Assembly: GCF_000496595.1 (NCBI RefSeq)
Contig: NC_022793.1
Coordinates: 1,054,001-1,118,000, forward strand
Reading direction: 5' to 3'
DNA: 64,000 nucleotides
Source: Candidatus Liberibacter americanus str. Sao Paulo
Lineage (GTDB): Bacteria > Pseudomonadota > Alphaproteobacteria > Rhizobiales > Rhizobiaceae
Of this stretch, positions 1 through 10,933 are shown piece by piece. A model generated the notes under the pieces. It had not been told where the DNA came from and did not search any database. It saw only the letters and a list, made by a program, of their open reading frames with translations. Position numbers and translations under genes: made by a program. Position 1 is the first letter of the stretch, and each line of letters begins with the position of its first letter.

Positions 1-1
1 A

Positions 2-202
2 TCAAACTCATTAGTTAACTTAATAAGACAATTTCTATTTAAAATAACAGATCCTCTTTTAAATCTAATTCGACAGAATATTCCAATAATTAAACAAAAT
101 TTTGGATATATTATAGATCTATCACCTCTTTTGGCTTTGATTATAATATATACACTTCAATATCTATTGAATAATATGATTTATTGGGATGTTTTTATTT
201 AA
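2..202 (+). CDS. YggT family membrane protein, 3' end only
   Basis: The window opens inside this gene, so only the last 66 codons are present. The visible part reads as the second half of a YggT domain: a polar stretch with ITDPLLNLIRQNIPI, the conserved DLSPLLALIIIYTLQYL membrane segment, and a short tail. YggT proteins are small inner-membrane proteins implicated in envelope or cell-division functions, with no firm biochemical role. The stop codon lies six bases before the ATG of the DUF167 gene. YggT and DUF167 are commonly adjacent in Proteobacteria, which supports both calls. The start and the first membrane segment lie outside the window. Confidence 0.75.
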   Translation, partial: SNSLVNLIRQFLFKITDPLLNLIRQNIPIIKQNFGYIIDLSPLLALIIIYTLQYLLNNMIYWDVFI

Positions 203-207
203 AACTA

Positions 208-486
208 ATGTTTATAATTGATGTGCAAATTATCTCTAATGCAAAACGAAGTGGATTAGTATCACTTAAAATTCTACAAAACAGTAGTGTTTATATTAAA
301 ATCAAAGTAAATTCACCTCCAGAAAAAGGCAAAGCCAATCAAGAGATGATAAAAATGCTCTCTAAAATATTATCAGTTAAAAAGTCTTCCATTAAAATTA
401 TATCCGGAGAACGTATTTCATCAAAAAAACTTCATATTGATGCAAATAAAAAAGATTTAATGGAAATTCTAGAACAACAAATCTAA
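208..486 (+). CDS. DUF167 (YggU) family protein
   Basis: This 92-residue protein carries the DUF167 hallmark: a KVNSPPEKGKANQEMIKML segment, then a second half with KSSIKIISGE and SSKKLHI. It has the usual family length, and its molecular role is not established. I chose the ATG at 208, just after the YggT stop; a TTG at 184 would extend the protein by eight residues and overlap YggT. The gene runs tail-to-tail into ppa with only three bases between the two stop codons, and I see no terminator hairpin in that junction. Confidence 0.85.
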   Translation: MFIIDVQIISNAKRSGLVSLKILQNSSVYIKIKVNSPPEKGKANQEMIKMLSKILSVKKSSIKIISGERISSKKLHIDANKKDLMEILEQQI

Positions 487-489
487 TAA

Positions 490-1017
490 CTATTTAGTAT
501 ATCTATTAATAGCAGATTCTATTAACTTGTGCGCAACATCAATTCCTTCCCAACCATCTAATTTACTCCATTTTCCAGAATCAAGATCCTTATAACTTTT
601 AAAAAAATGCTCTACTTTTTGTAAAAATGCGTTAGGAATATCCTTATAGCTTTTAACTGAATCATATAAATTTGTTATATGTTTTGATGGCACAGCTATG
701 ATTTTTTCGTCCATACCTCCATCATCTTCCATTTTCATTACACCAATAGGACGTGCACTAATAACAGCGCCTGGTAATATAGAATCTGCGCTATATATAA
801 TAACATCAATAGGATCCCCATCATCAGATAATGTATGAGGAATAAAACCGTAATTTCCTGGATAAAACATAGAAGTAGAAATAAATCTATCAACGACAAG
901 ACGGCCGCTATTCTTATCCATTTCATATTTTATAGAATGACCACCTAGTGGAATTTCGATCAAAACATTTACATCAGTTGGAGCATTTATACCAATAGAT
1001 ATCTCATCTAATTTCAT
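490..1017 (-). CDS. ppa: Inorganic pyrophosphatase, family I
   Basis: This soluble enzyme hydrolyses pyrophosphate to orthophosphate and so pulls biosynthetic reactions forward. The 175-residue protein matches the bacterial family I length. Visible signatures are [35 protein letters not shown] with the metal-binding aspartates, and [10 protein letters not shown] longer frame opens at 1053, but the ATG at 1017 is preceded at good spacing by AGGAGA and matches the rhizobial N-terminus, so I chose it. It lies downstream of typA on the same strand, an arrangement also seen in rhizobia. Confidence 0.95.
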   Translation of the reverse strand: MKLDEISIGINAPTDVNVLIEIPLGGHSIKYEMDKNSGRLVVDRFISTSMFYPGNYGFIPHTLSDDGDPIDVIIYSADSILPGAVISARPIGVMKMEDDGGMDEKIIAVPSKHITNLYDSVKSYKDIPNAFLQKVEHFFKSYKDLDSGKWSKLDGWEGIDVAHKLIESAINRYTK

Positions 1018-1171
1018 AAAATCTTCTCCTATATTATCATGAGCATGCTGCATTTAACTAAAAAACATCATCCATTGCGATATCTAAAATATATATCCTA
1101 ATTAAACAAAAAATATAAAGATAATTTAAATAATTATAGCTGCATTATAATAATTTATTCAGCAATTAATA

Positions 1172-2998
1172 TCAAAAACCATAAACTGAATCTAACGTCT
1201 TCCCTTGTCTTTTGCGTTCATTAGGATCTAAATATATTTTCCTCAAACGAATAGATTTAGGTGTTACTTCCACCAGCTCATCATTTTCTATCCAAGATAA
1301 AGCCTGTTCTAAAGTCATCTTAGTAGCTGGAACCAGTTTGACAGCCTCGTCTTTCCCTGATGCACGCATATTAGTTAATTTTTTACCCTTTAGAACATTT
1401 ACTTCTAAATCATTGTCTCGAGTATGAATTCCAACTATCATCCCTTTGTATACTTTATCACCTGGCTCTACAATCATAGATCCACGATCCTCTAAATTAA
1501 ATAAAGCATATGCAACTACCTTACCTTCATCATTAGACAATAAAACACCATTAGTACGCCCACCTATTTCACCTTTATAGGGACTATAAGAATGGAACAA
1601 TCGATTCATAACAGCCGTACCACGAGTATCAGTCATCAATTTTGACTGATATCCAATTAAACCACGAGTAGGAGAAAGAAATACAAGACGAACACGTCCA
1701 ACACCGGAAGGGCGCATTTCCATGATTTCAGATTTATACAAAGTCATTCGCTGTACAACTGATCCGGAATATTCTTCATCGACATCAATAACTACTTCTT
1801 CAATTGGTTCTAAAATCTCATCCCCTTCCTTTTTCATCACCACACGAGGACGAGAAACAGCAAGCTCAAAGCCTTCACGACGCATAGTCTCAATCAAGAC
1901 AGAAAGTTGTAATTCCCCTCGTCCAGATATAAAAAAAGAATCTTTAGAGCTACTTTCTTCAACTTTTAAAGCTACATTACCTTCTACTTCTTTAAAAAGA
2001 CGATCTCGTATCATACGACTCGTTACCTTATCTCCTTCAATACCAGCAAAAGGAGAATCATTAACAAGAAAGGTCATAGTTACAGTTGGCGGATCAATAG
2101 GTTGAGCTTCTAATTGTTCAACAACTGATAAATCACAGAAAGTATCAGCAACAGTAGCTTTAACTAATCCAGCTATAGAGACTATGTCTCCTGCAGATGC
2201 CTCATCAACTGGTTGACGCTCAATACCACGAAAAGCAAGTATTTTAGAAATACGCCCATTTTCTACTAAAGAACCGTCAGGGCTTAAAGCCTTTATGTTT
2301 TGATTAGATTTAACAATACCAGAATGAATACGACCAGTTATAATACGACCTAAAAATGGATTTCTTTCTAAAATAGTGCCTATCATCTTAAATTCTCCCT
2401 CACCAATAACTGGTTCAGGAACATGTTTAAGTATAAGATCAAAAAGAGGAGCTAAACCCTGATCTTGTGTACCATCAGGCGAATCACTCATCCATCCAGC
2501 ACGACCAGAGCCATAAAGAATAGGAAAATCAAGTTGATCATCATTCGCATCTAAAGATGCGAATAGGTCAAAAACCTCATCTACAACCTCATCAGCACGA
2601 GAATCAGATCGGTCTATTTTATTAACAACAACTATTGGACGAAGGCCCACTTTTAAAGCTTTACCGACAACAAACTTAGTCTGAGGCATTGGACCTTCTG
2701 CTGAATCAACTAGAACAACAACACCATCTACCATAGACAAAATACGCTCAACCTCACCACCAAAATCAGCGTGACCAGGAGTGTCAACTATGTTAACACG
2801 CACTTTCTTCCATACAACAGAAGTAACCTTTGCAAGAATAGTAATACCACGCTCTTTTTCAAGGTCGCTAGAATCCATAACACGTTCAACAACATGCTGA
2901 TTATCACGAAAAATTCCAGACTGCTTAAGAAGCTCATCAACCAATGTTGTCTTCCCATGATCTACGTGAGCAATAATAGCAACATTGCGAATTTGCAT
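1172..2998 (-). CDS. typA: Translational GTPase TypA/BipA
   Basis: A 608-residue ribosome-associated GTPase of the elongation-factor class, linked in other bacteria to ribosome assembly and stress adaptation. The G domain is at the N-terminus, with [10 protein letters not shown] as the P-loop, ERGITILAK as the switch region, [14 protein letters not shown] as G3 and NKIDR as G4. The EF-G-like domains III and V and the BipA-specific C-terminal domain follow ([24 protein letters not shown], ending near [11 protein letters not shown]). The length is normal. It stands between argG and ppa on the minus strand with short gaps on both sides. Confidence 0.97.
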   Translation of the reverse strand: MQIRNVAIIAHVDHGKTTLVDELLKQSGIFRDNQHVVERVMDSSDLEKERGITILAKVTSVVWKKVRVNIVDTPGHADFGGEVERILSMVDGVVVLVDSAEGPMPQTKFVVGKALKVGLRPIVVVNKIDRSDSRADEVVDEVFDLFASLDANDDQLDFPILYGSGRAGWMSDSPDGTQDQGLAPLFDLILKHVPEPVIGEGEFKMIGTILERNPFLGRIITGRIHSGIVKSNQNIKALSPDGSLVENGRISKILAFRGIERQPVDEASAGDIVSIAGLVKATVADTFCDLSVVEQLEAQPIDPPTVTMTFLVNDSPFAGIEGDKVTSRMIRDRLFKEVEGNVALKVEESSSKDSFFISGRGELQLSVLIETMRREGFELAVSRPRVVMKKEGDEILEPIEEVVIDVDEEYSGSVVQRMTLYKSEIMEMRPSGVGRVRLVFLSPTRGLIGYQSKLMTDTRGTAVMNRLFHSYSPYKGEIGGRTNGVLLSNDEGKVVAYALFNLEDRGSMIVEPGDKVYKGMIVGIHTRDNDLEVNVLKGKKLTNMRASGKDEAVKLVPATKMTLEQALSWIENDELVEVTPKSIRLRKIYLDPNERKRQGKTLDSVYGF

Positions 2999-3123
2999 AT
3001 ATTTTATATCTTTCTACTTTATAAATCTAAATCATCTACATTAAGGATAAATATACCTAATACACATATATTCAGATTAAATCTTTAAAATTTTTATCAT
3101 GAAGATCAAAAACGACGATACAA

Positions 3124-4377
3124 TCAATCAGATTCTGACTTAATTATATTTAAATATTTTTTACGCCTAGCAATAGTACGCAAGCGCAAAGCATGCAACT
3201 TTATAAAACCCTCAGAATCTTTCTGATCATACGTATCCGCATCGTCTTCAAAAGTTACGAGTTGATCAGAATACAAAGATCTATCACTTTTGCGGCTAAC
3301 AACTATTACATTACCCTTATAAAGTTTTAATTCAACACTACCCTCTACGCATTCTTGGCTCTTATCAATTAATGCCTGCAACATCTCTCGTTCAGGAGAA
3401 AACCAAAAACCTGTATAAATAATCTCAGCATATCGAGGCATTAAATCATCTTTTAAATGACTAGATCCTGCATCCAAACAAATTGACTCAATAGCACGAT
3501 GTGCAGCAATTAGAATAGTACCTCCAGGAGTCTCATATATCCCTCGAGATTTGATGCCGATAAATCTATTTTCTACCATATCAATTCTACCAATACCGTT
3601 AGAACAGCCGTATTGGTTTAATTTTTCCAACAATATCTCCGGCTGCATAAATTCACCATTAATAGAAACAGCATCTCCATTTTTAAATCCAATATTAATA
3701 AAAGTTGAAATATCAGGAGCTTTTTCAGGAGACATAGTAGTCTTATATACGTATTCTGGCGCCTGTTGCGATGGATCCTCAAGGATTCTACCCTCAGAAG
3801 AAGAATGTAATAAATTAGTATCAACTGAAAATGGAGCCTCTCCCATTTTATTTTTATCAATAGGGATCGCATGTTTCTCTGCAAACTCAATAAGATCATG
3901 CCTACCTTTAAATGACCAATGCCTCCACGGAGCAATAACTTTGATATCTGAATCCAATGAATAAGCTGATAATTCAAAACGAATCTGATCATTCCCCTTG
4001 CCAGTAGATCCATGTGCAATTGCGTCTGCTCCTATTTCATTAGCTATATCAACTAAATATTTTGCAATCAAAGGCCGAGCAATAGCAGTTCCTAACAAAT
4101 AGCATCCTTCATATAAGGCATTAGCTCTAAACATGGGGAACACAAAATCACGAACAAACTCTCTACGCAAATCTTTAACATAAACCTCTTTTGCGCCAAG
4201 CAACCTAGCTTTATCACAAGCTATTTGTAACTCTTCTCCCTGACCAAGATCAGCTATAAACACCACTACTTCTAAGCTCTTCTCTACTTGAAGCCACTTT
4301 AATATAATAGAAGTATCCAGACCTCCTGAATAAGCAAGAACCACTTTTTTAATATTTTCAGACAAAAAAAACCCCAT
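3124..4377 (-). CDS. argG: Argininosuccinate synthase
   Basis: This enzyme joins citrulline and aspartate with ATP to make argininosuccinate, the penultimate step of arginine synthesis. The 417-residue protein has the N-terminal ATP pyrophosphatase signature [17 protein letters not shown], then [15 protein letters not shown] and the substrate-binding regions with [18 protein letters not shown]. It is about ten residues longer than typical because of the N-terminal MGFFLSEN; a TTG five codons in is a possible alternative start. No other arg genes are in the window. Retention of one late step could mean citrulline is imported or made elsewhere on the chromosome. Confidence 0.96.
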   Translation of the reverse strand: MGFFLSENIKKVVLAYSGGLDTSIILKWLQVEKSLEVVVFIADLGQGEELQIACDKARLLGAKEVYVKDLRREFVRDFVFPMFRANALYEGCYLLGTAIARPLIAKYLVDIANEIGADAIAHGSTGKGNDQIRFELSAYSLDSDIKVIAPWRHWSFKGRHDLIEFAEKHAIPIDKNKMGEAPFSVDTNLLHSSSEGRILEDPSQQAPEYVYKTTMSPEKAPDISTFINIGFKNGDAVSINGEFMQPEILLEKLNQYGCSNGIGRIDMVENRFIGIKSRGIYETPGGTILIAAHRAIESICLDAGSSHLKDDLMPRYAEIIYTGFWFSPEREMLQALIDKSQECVEGSVELKLYKGNVIVVSRKSDRSLYSDQLVTFEDDADTYDQKDSEGFIKLHALRLRTIARRKKYLNIIKSESD

Positions 4378-4633
4378 CTATATATCAAAAAAAACCACAA
4401 TAAAAGACAATATTCAAATGAACATCTTGCCTACATCATACCCACATATAAAAAAGCATTCATTATTAGCAAAACAAGTAAATATAATCAAAAACGACCA
4501 TATCTTCCTCCCTTATATTCTTCAAAAGAAATACATATTTAAATAGGAGAAAAAACAAACATGACGTAGCAATAGAATAAAAATCTCTCATAAATTAGGA
4601 TAAAATATTAAAAAACAAATCAAAAATAATAAA

Positions 4634-5041
4634 TCACTTTGCCTTGCTGGCTCTATAATCCATATCTTTCCCCTTTGCATCAAAATCCCGATCAACAAAT
4701 TCGATTACGGCCATTTGAGCATTATCACCATGACGGAAACCTGCCTTCATAATTCGCAAATAACCTCCAGAGCGTTCAGCATAGCGAGCGGCTATAACAC
4801 CAAATAATTTAGAAACCACACCAACATCTCTAATTTTAGATATTGCTAAGCGCCTAGAGCTTAGATTTTGTTTTTTTCCTATAGTAACAAGCTTTTCGAC
4901 GATTGGACGTAATTCCTTTGCCTTTTGAAGCGTAGTCACAATTTGCTCATGATGAATCAGAGAAACAGCCATATTCGCAAACATAGACTTGCGATGACTA
5001 GAAGTCCTATTTAACTTCCGTCCACTCACAGCGTGGCGCAT
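4634..5041 (-). CDS. rplQ: 50S ribosomal protein L17
   Basis: The last gene of the ribosomal cluster. The N-terminus [20 protein letters not shown] is the L17 signature, and the 135-residue length fits the alphaproteobacterial form. The ATG at 5041 follows AGGAGG by six bases; a GTG one codon earlier is less well placed. It follows rpoA, the standard alpha-operon order. The 256 bases between it and argG hold no recognisable gene or clear terminator. Confidence 0.97.
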   Translation of the reverse strand: MRHAVSGRKLNRTSSHRKSMFANMAVSLIHHEQIVTTLQKAKELRPIVEKLVTIGKKQNLSSRRLAISKIRDVGVVSKLFGVIAARYAERSGGYLRIMKAGFRHGDNAQMAVIEFVDRDFDAKGKDMDYRASKAK

Positions 5042-5080
5042 CACATACCTCCTATTTTATTTAATATAGTTATCTCTAAT

Positions 5081-6103
5081 TTAACACTTATCTTCATACT
5101 GTTTAGCCAACTCTTCTACATTTTCTGGAGGCCAATCTGGCAAATGCATGCCAAGAAATAGCCCCATTGTTGCCAAAACACTCTTGATTTCAAATAGAGA
5201 CTTCCTACCAAAGTTAGCCGTACGAAGCATTTCAGCCTCGGTTTTTTGAATCAAATCGCCGATATAAACTATGTTATCTCCTCTCAAACAATTTGCAGAA
5301 CGAACTGAAAGCTCTAATTCATCTACTTTTCTCAGCATAGCAGGGTTGAAAGGAAGACGATCAACGTCCATATCTTCTTTTTCTTCTTTTTTAGGTTCTG
5401 CAAAATTTATAAATACACTTAACTGATCCTGAAGAATACGAGCAGCAAATGCAACAGCATCTTCTCCACTTATAGAGCCATCAGTATCAATAACCATACT
5501 TAATTTATCATAATCAAGAACCTGCCCTTCACGAGCGCTTTCTACTTTATAAGAAGCTTTCTTAATTGGAGAATACAATCCATCTATAGGAATTAAACCA
5601 ATAGGATCATTTTCAGATTTATTATACTGAGCAGGCACATAACCATGACCTTTAGAAACCGTAAGCTCTATACGAACAACCGCATCTATATCAAGATTAC
5701 AGATAACATGATTTGGATTAAGTATCTCGATGTCATTGACAGTTTGTATATCTCCAGCAGTAACCACACCAGGACCACGCTTAAATACAGTAACTTTTCT
5801 AGAAGCATCACCCGACATCTTTAAATTAATCCCTTTAATATTAAGGATTATATTTGTCAGATCTTCTCGAACTCCCTTTATAGAGGAAATCTCATGCAAA
5901 ACACCATCAATCTGAACAGCAGTTATAGCCGCACCTCTCAAAGAAGAAAGCAACACACGACGAAGAGCATTCCCTAAAGTATTTCCGAAACCACGAGGAA
6001 GAGGCTCTGCAACCAGCATCGTCCTATTTTCTTCTTCATTTTCAAGCACTTTAAATTCAATGTTGCTCGGTTTAATTAATTCTTGCCAGTTCTTCTGGAT
6101 CAT
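5081..6103 (-). CDS. rpoA: DNA-directed RNA polymerase subunit alpha
   Basis: This subunit nucleates RNA polymerase assembly and contacts promoter UP elements and activators. The N-terminal assembly domain begins [17 protein letters not shown] and includes [19 protein letters not shown] linker with acidic EEKEDM residues leads to the C-terminal helix-hairpin-helix domain ([33 protein letters not shown]). The start at 6103, two codons inside the longest frame, matches the rhizobial N-terminus and sits at normal distance from AAGG. It lies between rpsK and rplQ as in the usual alpha operon. Confidence 0.97.
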   Translation of the reverse strand: MIQKNWQELIKPSNIEFKVLENEEENRTMLVAEPLPRGFGNTLGNALRRVLLSSLRGAAITAVQIDGVLHEISSIKGVREDLTNIILNIKGINLKMSGDASRKVTVFKRGPGVVTAGDIQTVNDIEILNPNHVICNLDIDAVVRIELTVSKGHGYVPAQYNKSENDPIGLIPIDGLYSPIKKASYKVESAREGQVLDYDKLSMVIDTDGSISGEDAVAFAARILQDQLSVFINFAEPKKEEKEDMDVDRLPFNPAMLRKVDELELSVRSANCLRGDNIVYIGDLIQKTEAEMLRTANFGRKSLFEIKSVLATMGLFLGMHLPDWPPENVEELAKQYEDKC

Positions 6104-6190
6104 ATCCATTAACCTTCTTTCAATCTCTAATAATCAGTATAAACATCCAGACAACACCATATTAAACAGAAACTATTATCCGAAGAGGAG

Positions 6191-6583
6191 TTAAATGCGA
6201 CGCCTTTTACGTGGACGACACCCATTATGAGCTATCATAGTAATATCACGAATTGATACAATAACAAATCCTATTGCTCGCAAAGCACGCATAGCAGAGT
6301 CACGTCCAGCACCTAATCCAGTGACTTTAACCTCTAGCAAAGACATACCATGAGCCTGAGCTTTCTTTGAACAATCCTCAGTCGCAACTTGAGCAGCAAA
6401 TGGACTGTTTTTACGAGATCCAGAAAACCCCACAACCTTAGGAGAGGACCACGCAATAGTATTGCCATGAACATCCGTTATGGTAATTCTAGTATTATTA
6501 AATGTCGATTCAATATAAGCAATCCCAGAAGTGATATTTTTTCTCTCACGATTCCGAATGCGCACAGGCTCCACCTTAGGCAT
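6191..6583 (-). CDS. rpsK: 30S ribosomal protein S11
   Basis: S11 forms part of the 30S platform near the mRNA exit. It is recognised by [54 protein letters not shown] and the C-terminal [12 protein letters not shown]. The ATG at 6583 has a strong AGGAGG at proper spacing and gives the expected MPKVEP start, so the five extra upstream codons are left out. It sits between rpsM and rpoA. Confidence 0.97.
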   Translation of the reverse strand: MPKVEPVRIRNRERKNITSGIAYIESTFNNTRITITDVHGNTIAWSSPKVVGFSGSRKNSPFAAQVATEDCSKKAQAHGMSLLEVKVTGLGAGRDSAMRALRAIGFVIVSIRDITMIAHNGCRPRKRRRI

Positions 6584-6682
6584 AAGACCTCCTATCAATC
6601 ACATAAAAACGCATCAAAAAGATAAACAAATTTAACTCCCATATAAAAAATAGTAAACATAAAAAAGCACATATAATATATG

Positions 6683-7054
6683 CTATTTGACTTTGAAAAC
6701 CACACCATTACCTATTCTTTTTACAGTACGAGCATTGGTATGAGTACGCTGCCCACGAACCGGCAGATTACGACGATGCCTCAAACCACGATAACAGCCC
6801 AAGTCCATTAAACGCTTTTTATTCATAGCAACCTCTCGACGCAACTCACCTTCAACCTGATAACCTTCCTGATCAATAACTATACGAATTTGAATAACAT
6901 AATATTCTGTTAACTGATATACTCGACGTTCAGGAGGAATGCTTAACTTAATACAAATATCCTTTGAAATCTTTGAACCTATACCATATATGTATTGAAG
7001 CGCTATAACTACACGCTTCTCATTTGGCAAATTGACACCAGCAATACGCGCCAC
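6683..7054 (-). CDS. rpsM: 30S ribosomal protein S13
   Basis: S13 lies in the 30S head and bridges to the large subunit. Recognised by [26 protein letters not shown] and the C-terminal [19 protein letters not shown] and TNARTVKR motifs. The length of 123 residues is normal. It follows adk across a 116-base gap that contains an all-A/T inverted repeat at 7089-7112. Confidence 0.97.
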   Translation of the reverse strand: MARIAGVNLPNEKRVVIALQYIYGIGSKISKDICIKLSIPPERRVYQLTEYYVIQIRIVIDQEGYQVEGELRREVAMNKKRLMDLGCYRGLRHRRNLPVRGQRTHTNARTVKRIGNGVVFKVK

Positions 7055-7170
7055 ACCAACATCTCCTTATTAATTACGACAAAAGCATAATAATTAAAAT
7101 TTTTTAATTATTATACATCCAAACAAAAACAAAACCTATAATATAGATTTAACGAAATAATAAAAAATAA

Positions 7171-7776
7171 TCAACCTTTACAGCATTTGTTTCCTACAGA
7201 AACAATAATTGAATTAATACGATCAGATATTTCATCAATACCTAACATACCATCAATCTTGTATAAACAACCACTAACGCGATAATAATCGGCTAAAGGC
7301 TTATACTCATTGCGATACTCCTCAATTCTTTTGATAAATACATCATATTTATCATCAGATCGAGCAGCCTTATTAGAATCAATAGCATTAGAAATACGAT
7401 TTTCTATTCTTTTAAACATAGCAAGATCATCAACTACAAGATCAATAACAGCATTTATACTCATTCCCATAGACAAAAGAAAATCTTGTAAAGAATATGC
7501 TTGATCCACAGTTCGAGGATAACCATCAAGAATAAATCCAGAAGAACAATCAGAATACTTTATCCTATTATAGAGCAGACTATTCACAATATCACTTGGG
7601 ACCAAGCATCCGGATTCAATAATATATTGTATTTTCTTTCCAATATCAGTATTTTTGCTAATCTCAGAACGTAAAATATCCCCTGTTGATAATTGCGGCA
7701 CACCTAATTTCTTAGATAAACGAAAAGCTTGGGTCCCCTTTCCTGATCCAGGCGGTCCTAGAAACACAACCAACAT
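7171..7776 (-). CDS. adk: Adenylate kinase, short-lid form
   Basis: This kinase interconverts ATP, AMP and ADP and is essential for nucleotide balance. The P-loop is FLGPPGSGKGTQ; AMP-binding elements include LSTGDILRSE and FILDGYPRT. At about 201 residues it is shorter than the E. coli enzyme because the LID insertion is reduced to a few residues around NRISNAIDSNKAARSDDKYD, as in rhizobial short-lid forms. Two starts are possible: ATG at 7782 or ATG at 7776. The second makes a TGATG overlap with the secY stop and fits the family N-terminus. Its place after secY is standard for the spc operon. Confidence 0.94.
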   Translation of the reverse strand: MLVVFLGPPGSGKGTQAFRLSKKLGVPQLSTGDILRSEISKNTDIGKKIQYIIESGCLVPSDIVNSLLYNRIKYSDCSSGFILDGYPRTVDQAYSLQDFLLSMGMSINAVIDLVVDDLAMFKRIENRISNAIDSNKAARSDDKYDVFIKRIEEYRNEYKPLADYYRVSGCLYKIDGMLGIDEISDRINSIIVSVGNKCCKG

Positions 7777-9113
7777 CAGCATTTCTTTCTACTACGGAAT
7801 TTAGATTTTTTAACAAATCCTTCATATTGATGCGCTATTAAATAACCCTGTATCTGCATGATAGTATCAAGGATAACACTAACAACAATTAAAACTGAAG
7901 TTCCACTAAAAGATATAGGCACTCCAGAAAAAGAAACTAACGCTTCTGGAAAGATACAAACAACTACAAGATAAATAGAGCCAACAACAGTAATACGAGT
8001 CAAAATATTATCAATATATTCTGTAGTACGATCACCCGGACGAATACCAGGTACAAAACCACCATTTTTTTTAAGATTATCTGATGCATCCTTTGGATCA
8101 AAAACTATAGCAGTATAAAAGAACGAAAAAAATACAATAAAAATAGAATATAAAAGCATGTATAATGGATTGCCGTGATTTAAAGAATTAGCTAAACTAC
8201 TTACCCATTTCGGAGATGAATTAACATCAATAAAGCCAACAATAGTAGTAGGCAATAATAACAACGAAGAAGCGAAAATTGATGGGACCACACCAGCAGT
8301 ATTAATCTTTAAAGGCAAATAAGAAACATCCTCTTGAAAAATGCGATTGCCAACTTGACGTTTTGGATATTGAATTAACAAACGGCGCTGCGCCCTCTCA
8401 AAAAACACGACAAAAGCGATGATCAAAACAACAAAAGCAAACACCAATATTATAAACAGAGAAGAAATACTACCTATTCTACCTAGCTCAAGAATATTAA
8501 TAAAAGAAGAAGGCAAGCCAGCTACTATACCACTAAATATAATAAGAGAAACACCATTACCTACCCCCGATGAGGTAATCTGCTCACCTAACCATACAAG
8601 AAACATAGTACCACCGAGAAGAGTAACAACTGTCGAAAAGACAAAAAACGAATCCGAAGCAAAAACTATGCCTTGACCATTTATTAAGCCAACAGCAAGT
8701 CCAAAAGCCTGTAAAGCCCCGATTAGAACAGTAGCATAACGAGTATACTGATTAATAATCCTACGACCTTGTTCTCCATCTTTTTTAAGAGTCTCAAGAG
8801 CAGGAATAGATGCTACAACTAATTGAACGATAATAGAAGCGGATATATAAGGCATAATCCCTAGAGCAAAAACTGCCATACGCTCCACAGCTCCTCCTGA
8901 GAACATATTGAATAGGCCAAATATTCCAGAGCTTTTTGACTGGAAAGATCTAGCATAAGCGACAGGATCGATACCTGGTAAGGGCACATATGTGCCTATA
9001 CGACACACCACAAGAGCAAAAATGGTAAATAAAATTTTATTCCTTAAATCCTTAGCCTTTGAAAACGACGAAAGACTAAGATTTGAAACGAATTGCTCTA
9101 CTGCAGATGCCAT
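7776..9113 (-). CDS. secY: Protein translocase subunit SecY
   Basis: SecY is the membrane channel of the Sec translocon, working with SecE and SecG and driven by SecA or the ribosome. The 445-residue protein has ten predicted hydrophobic segments. The hallmarks are visible: GTYVPLPGIDP after the first helix, FNMFSGGAVERMAVFALGIMPYI, RRIINQYTRY, and the cytoplasmic C5 loop GGFVPGIRPGDRT. It lies between rplO and adk in the spc operon. The encoded SecDF at 43268-45793 would assist the same channel. Confidence 0.97.
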   Translation of the reverse strand: MASAVEQFVSNLSLSSFSKAKDLRNKILFTIFALVVCRIGTYVPLPGIDPVAYARSFQSKSSGIFGLFNMFSGGAVERMAVFALGIMPYISASIIVQLVVASIPALETLKKDGEQGRRIINQYTRYATVLIGALQAFGLAVGLINGQGIVFASDSFFVFSTVVTLLGGTMFLVWLGEQITSSGVGNGVSLIIFSGIVAGLPSSFINILELGRIGSISSLFIILVFAFVVLIIAFVVFFERAQRRLLIQYPKRQVGNRIFQEDVSYLPLKINTAGVVPSIFASSLLLLPTTIVGFIDVNSSPKWVSSLANSLNHGNPLYMLLYSIFIVFFSFFYTAIVFDPKDASDNLKKNGGFVPGIRPGDRTTEYIDNILTRITVVGSIYLVVVCIFPEALVSFSGVPISFSGTSVLIVVSVILDTIMQIQGYLIAHQYEGFVKKSKFRSRKKC

Positions 9114-9220
9114 AAATAGTATATCCTTACTAAAAAAAAGTCACAATAATAGCAAATTGGACTCTTTTGATGCAAAAAAAACATCAAAATACAAAAAAAA
9201 AAAAATCAGCTTAAAGAATA

Positions 9221-9679
9221 TTAGTTTACAATAACTTGACCACCTAATTTCTCAATTTTAGCGACAGCAGACGCAGAAGCGCCTGAAACACGCAACACAA
9301 GCTTAGACTTTAAACATCCATCAGAAAGAATGCGAACTCCGGCATCAGAGCGACGAATTAGACCTAAAGAAGCAAGAGAATCTTTATTTATTTCTAAAGA
9401 GCAATCTAATTTACCCTTATCTACGCACTCTTGTATTTTACCTAATGATACTATTGCAATTTTAGATGCAAAAACATTAACAAAACCGCGCTTTGGCAAT
9501 CTCCTATATATAGGCATTTGCCCACCTTCAAATCCCTTAATACTAACTCCGGACCTAGATTTCTGTCCTTTAACACCTCGTCCAGCAGTCTTTCCTTTGC
9601 CAGATCCAATTCCACGAGCAACACGTTTAGGGCTTCTAAAAGCCCCCTTTTCACAACTAATTTCATTTAATCTCATCAT
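9221..9679 (-). CDS. rplO: 50S ribosomal protein L15
   Basis: L15 binds 23S rRNA late in 50S assembly. It is identified by the glycine- and basic-rich N-terminal half (GIGSGKGKTAGRGVKGQKSR, GFEGGQMPIYRRLPKRGF) and the C-terminal KIEKLGGQV. There are two adjacent ATG codons; the upstream one (9679) stands seven bases from AAAGG and is kept. It sits between rpmD and secY. Confidence 0.96.
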   Translation of the reverse strand: MMRLNEISCEKGAFRSPKRVARGIGSGKGKTAGRGVKGQKSRSGVSIKGFEGGQMPIYRRLPKRGFVNVFASKIAIVSLGKIQECVDKGKLDCSLEINKDSLASLGLIRRSDAGVRILSDGCLKSKLVLRVSGASASAVAKIEKLGGQVIVN

Positions 9680-9699
9680 CTTTTAACCTTTAATTATCA

Positions 9700-9877
9700 C
9701 TATTCAACAATACGAACAAGATGACTAACCGCGCTAATCATACCACGCACAGAAGGAGTATCTTCTAAAGAACGACAACGATTAATTTTATTCAGTCCAA
9801 GACCTATCAATACTTTACGCTGAACAGAAGGACGGCGAATAGGACTACCTATTTGCTTAACAGTTATTTTTTTGCAT
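9700..9877 (-). CDS. rpmD: 50S ribosomal protein L30, start out of frame (A-tract frameshift)
   Basis: Translating the minus strand between rplO and rpsE gives a full L30 body: [20 protein letters not shown], then [20 protein letters not shown], then [17 protein letters not shown] and a TAG stop. This is the expected gene at this place and is near 58 residues. The only nearby ATG, at 9875-9877, is in a different frame: ATG-C-A7-TAACTG reads M-Q-K-N-N-C-stop. In the L30 frame the preceding codon is TAA and no ATG, GTG or TTG precedes IGSPI. Removing one A from the A7 run (9868-9874 region) joins the ATG to the body. Possibilities are a sequence error, slippage at the A tract, or a non-standard start. 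Confidence 0.8.
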
Positions 9878-9901
9878 TAACAGAAATCACTATAAATCAC
9901 C

Positions 9902-10498
9902 TCATAATTTCTTAGAATCAGAAACAGTACCTGCTTTCGCAACAGAAACAGTAGAAGCACGCCTTGCTTGAAGAGAAGAGTGTTTTATACCTCTACGAGC
10001 AGCAATGTCTCTTGGATGAGATTGGGATCGTAGAGCTTTAAAAACAGCCCTCACCACATTATGAGAATTAGAAGAACCTACAGATTTAGCAACAACATCA
10101 TGAATACCAAGAACTTCACATACTGCACGAACAGGGCCACCAGCTATAACACCAGTACCTGCTTTAGCAGAGCGCATAATCACCTTTCCAGCACCATGAC
10201 TTCCAGTGATATCATGATGTAAAGTACGACCTTCTAACAATGAAACGGAAATCATATTATTTTTAGCAGCCTCAGTCGCCTTACGAACAGCTTCCGGTAC
10301 TTCACGAGCAGTACTATGAGCAAAACCAACTTTGCTTTTTGTATCACCTATTACAACCAAAACAGAAAAAGCAAACCGACGACCACCTGGAAGAGCCGTA
10401 GAAACTCTATTAATAGATACTATACGATCAACGATATTATTATCACGCTCTTCACGATCATGCCAGTTATCACGTTGAGAACGCTCTTTTTGTGCCAT
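9902..10498 (-). CDS. rpsE: 30S ribosomal protein S5
   Basis: S5 helps set decoding accuracy and lines the mRNA entry. The double-stranded RNA-binding domain shows [19 protein letters not shown], followed by [20 protein letters not shown] and the domain with [29 protein letters not shown] and [11 protein letters not shown]. The length of 198 residues fits rhizobial S5 with its longer C-terminus. The GGTGA that could serve rpmD overlaps its stop. Confidence 0.97.
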   Translation of the reverse strand: MAQKERSQRDNWHDREERDNNIVDRIVSINRVSTALPGGRRFAFSVLVVIGDTKSKVGFAHSTAREVPEAVRKATEAAKNNMISVSLLEGRTLHHDITGSHGAGKVIMRSAKAGTGVIAGGPVRAVCEVLGIHDVVAKSVGSSNSHNVVRAVFKALRSQSHPRDIAARRGIKHSSLQARRASTVSVAKAGTVSDSKKL

Positions 10499-10556
10499 TA
10501 CTAATTATTCCCTTCTAAAAAACAATAAAAAATCGCAATCCATCAAGCACTACAAA

Positions 10557-10919
10557 TCAAAATGCAATTCCACCTTCACGAACTGCATCAGCTAATGCTG
10601 CGAGCGCTCCACAATACACAGACGATCCACGATCAAAATAAACAGTTTTAATACCAGCTTCTACAGCGCGCTCTGCTAACAACTTGCCTACAGCGGTAGC
10701 AGCAACAATATTCGCTCCCGTCTTTAAAGAAGAACGAAGAGGATCATTCAAGCTGGACGCAGAGGCAATGGTATGTCCTATTTTATCGTCTATAACCTGC
10801 GCATATATATGTTTAGACGAACGATATACGCTCAAGCGCAAACGACCTTTTGACACAAGCTTTAGATTTCTACGTATACGATCGGCACGACGAGCAAGAT
10901 TTTTTTTATTAGCAGCCAT
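10557..10919 (-). CDS. rplR: 50S ribosomal protein L18
   Basis: L18 binds 5S rRNA together with L5. Recognised by [30 protein letters not shown] and the C-terminal [20 protein letters not shown] followed by REGGI. The 120-residue length is standard. It lies 14 bases after rplF and 58 bases before rpsE. Confidence 0.97.
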   Translation of the reverse strand: MAANKKNLARRADRIRRNLKLVSKGRLRLSVYRSSKHIYAQVIDDKIGHTIASASSLNDPLRSSLKTGANIVAATAVGKLLAERAVEAGIKTVYFDRGSSVYCGALAALADAVREGGIAF

Positions 10920-10933
10920 ATTAAAAGACCTCC

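Noticed and set aside
7089..7112. All-A/T 11-bp inverted repeat between adk and rpsM
   Set aside because: It has no G or C, lies inside an operon and has no T run after it on the transcribed strand, so a terminator call is not justified.
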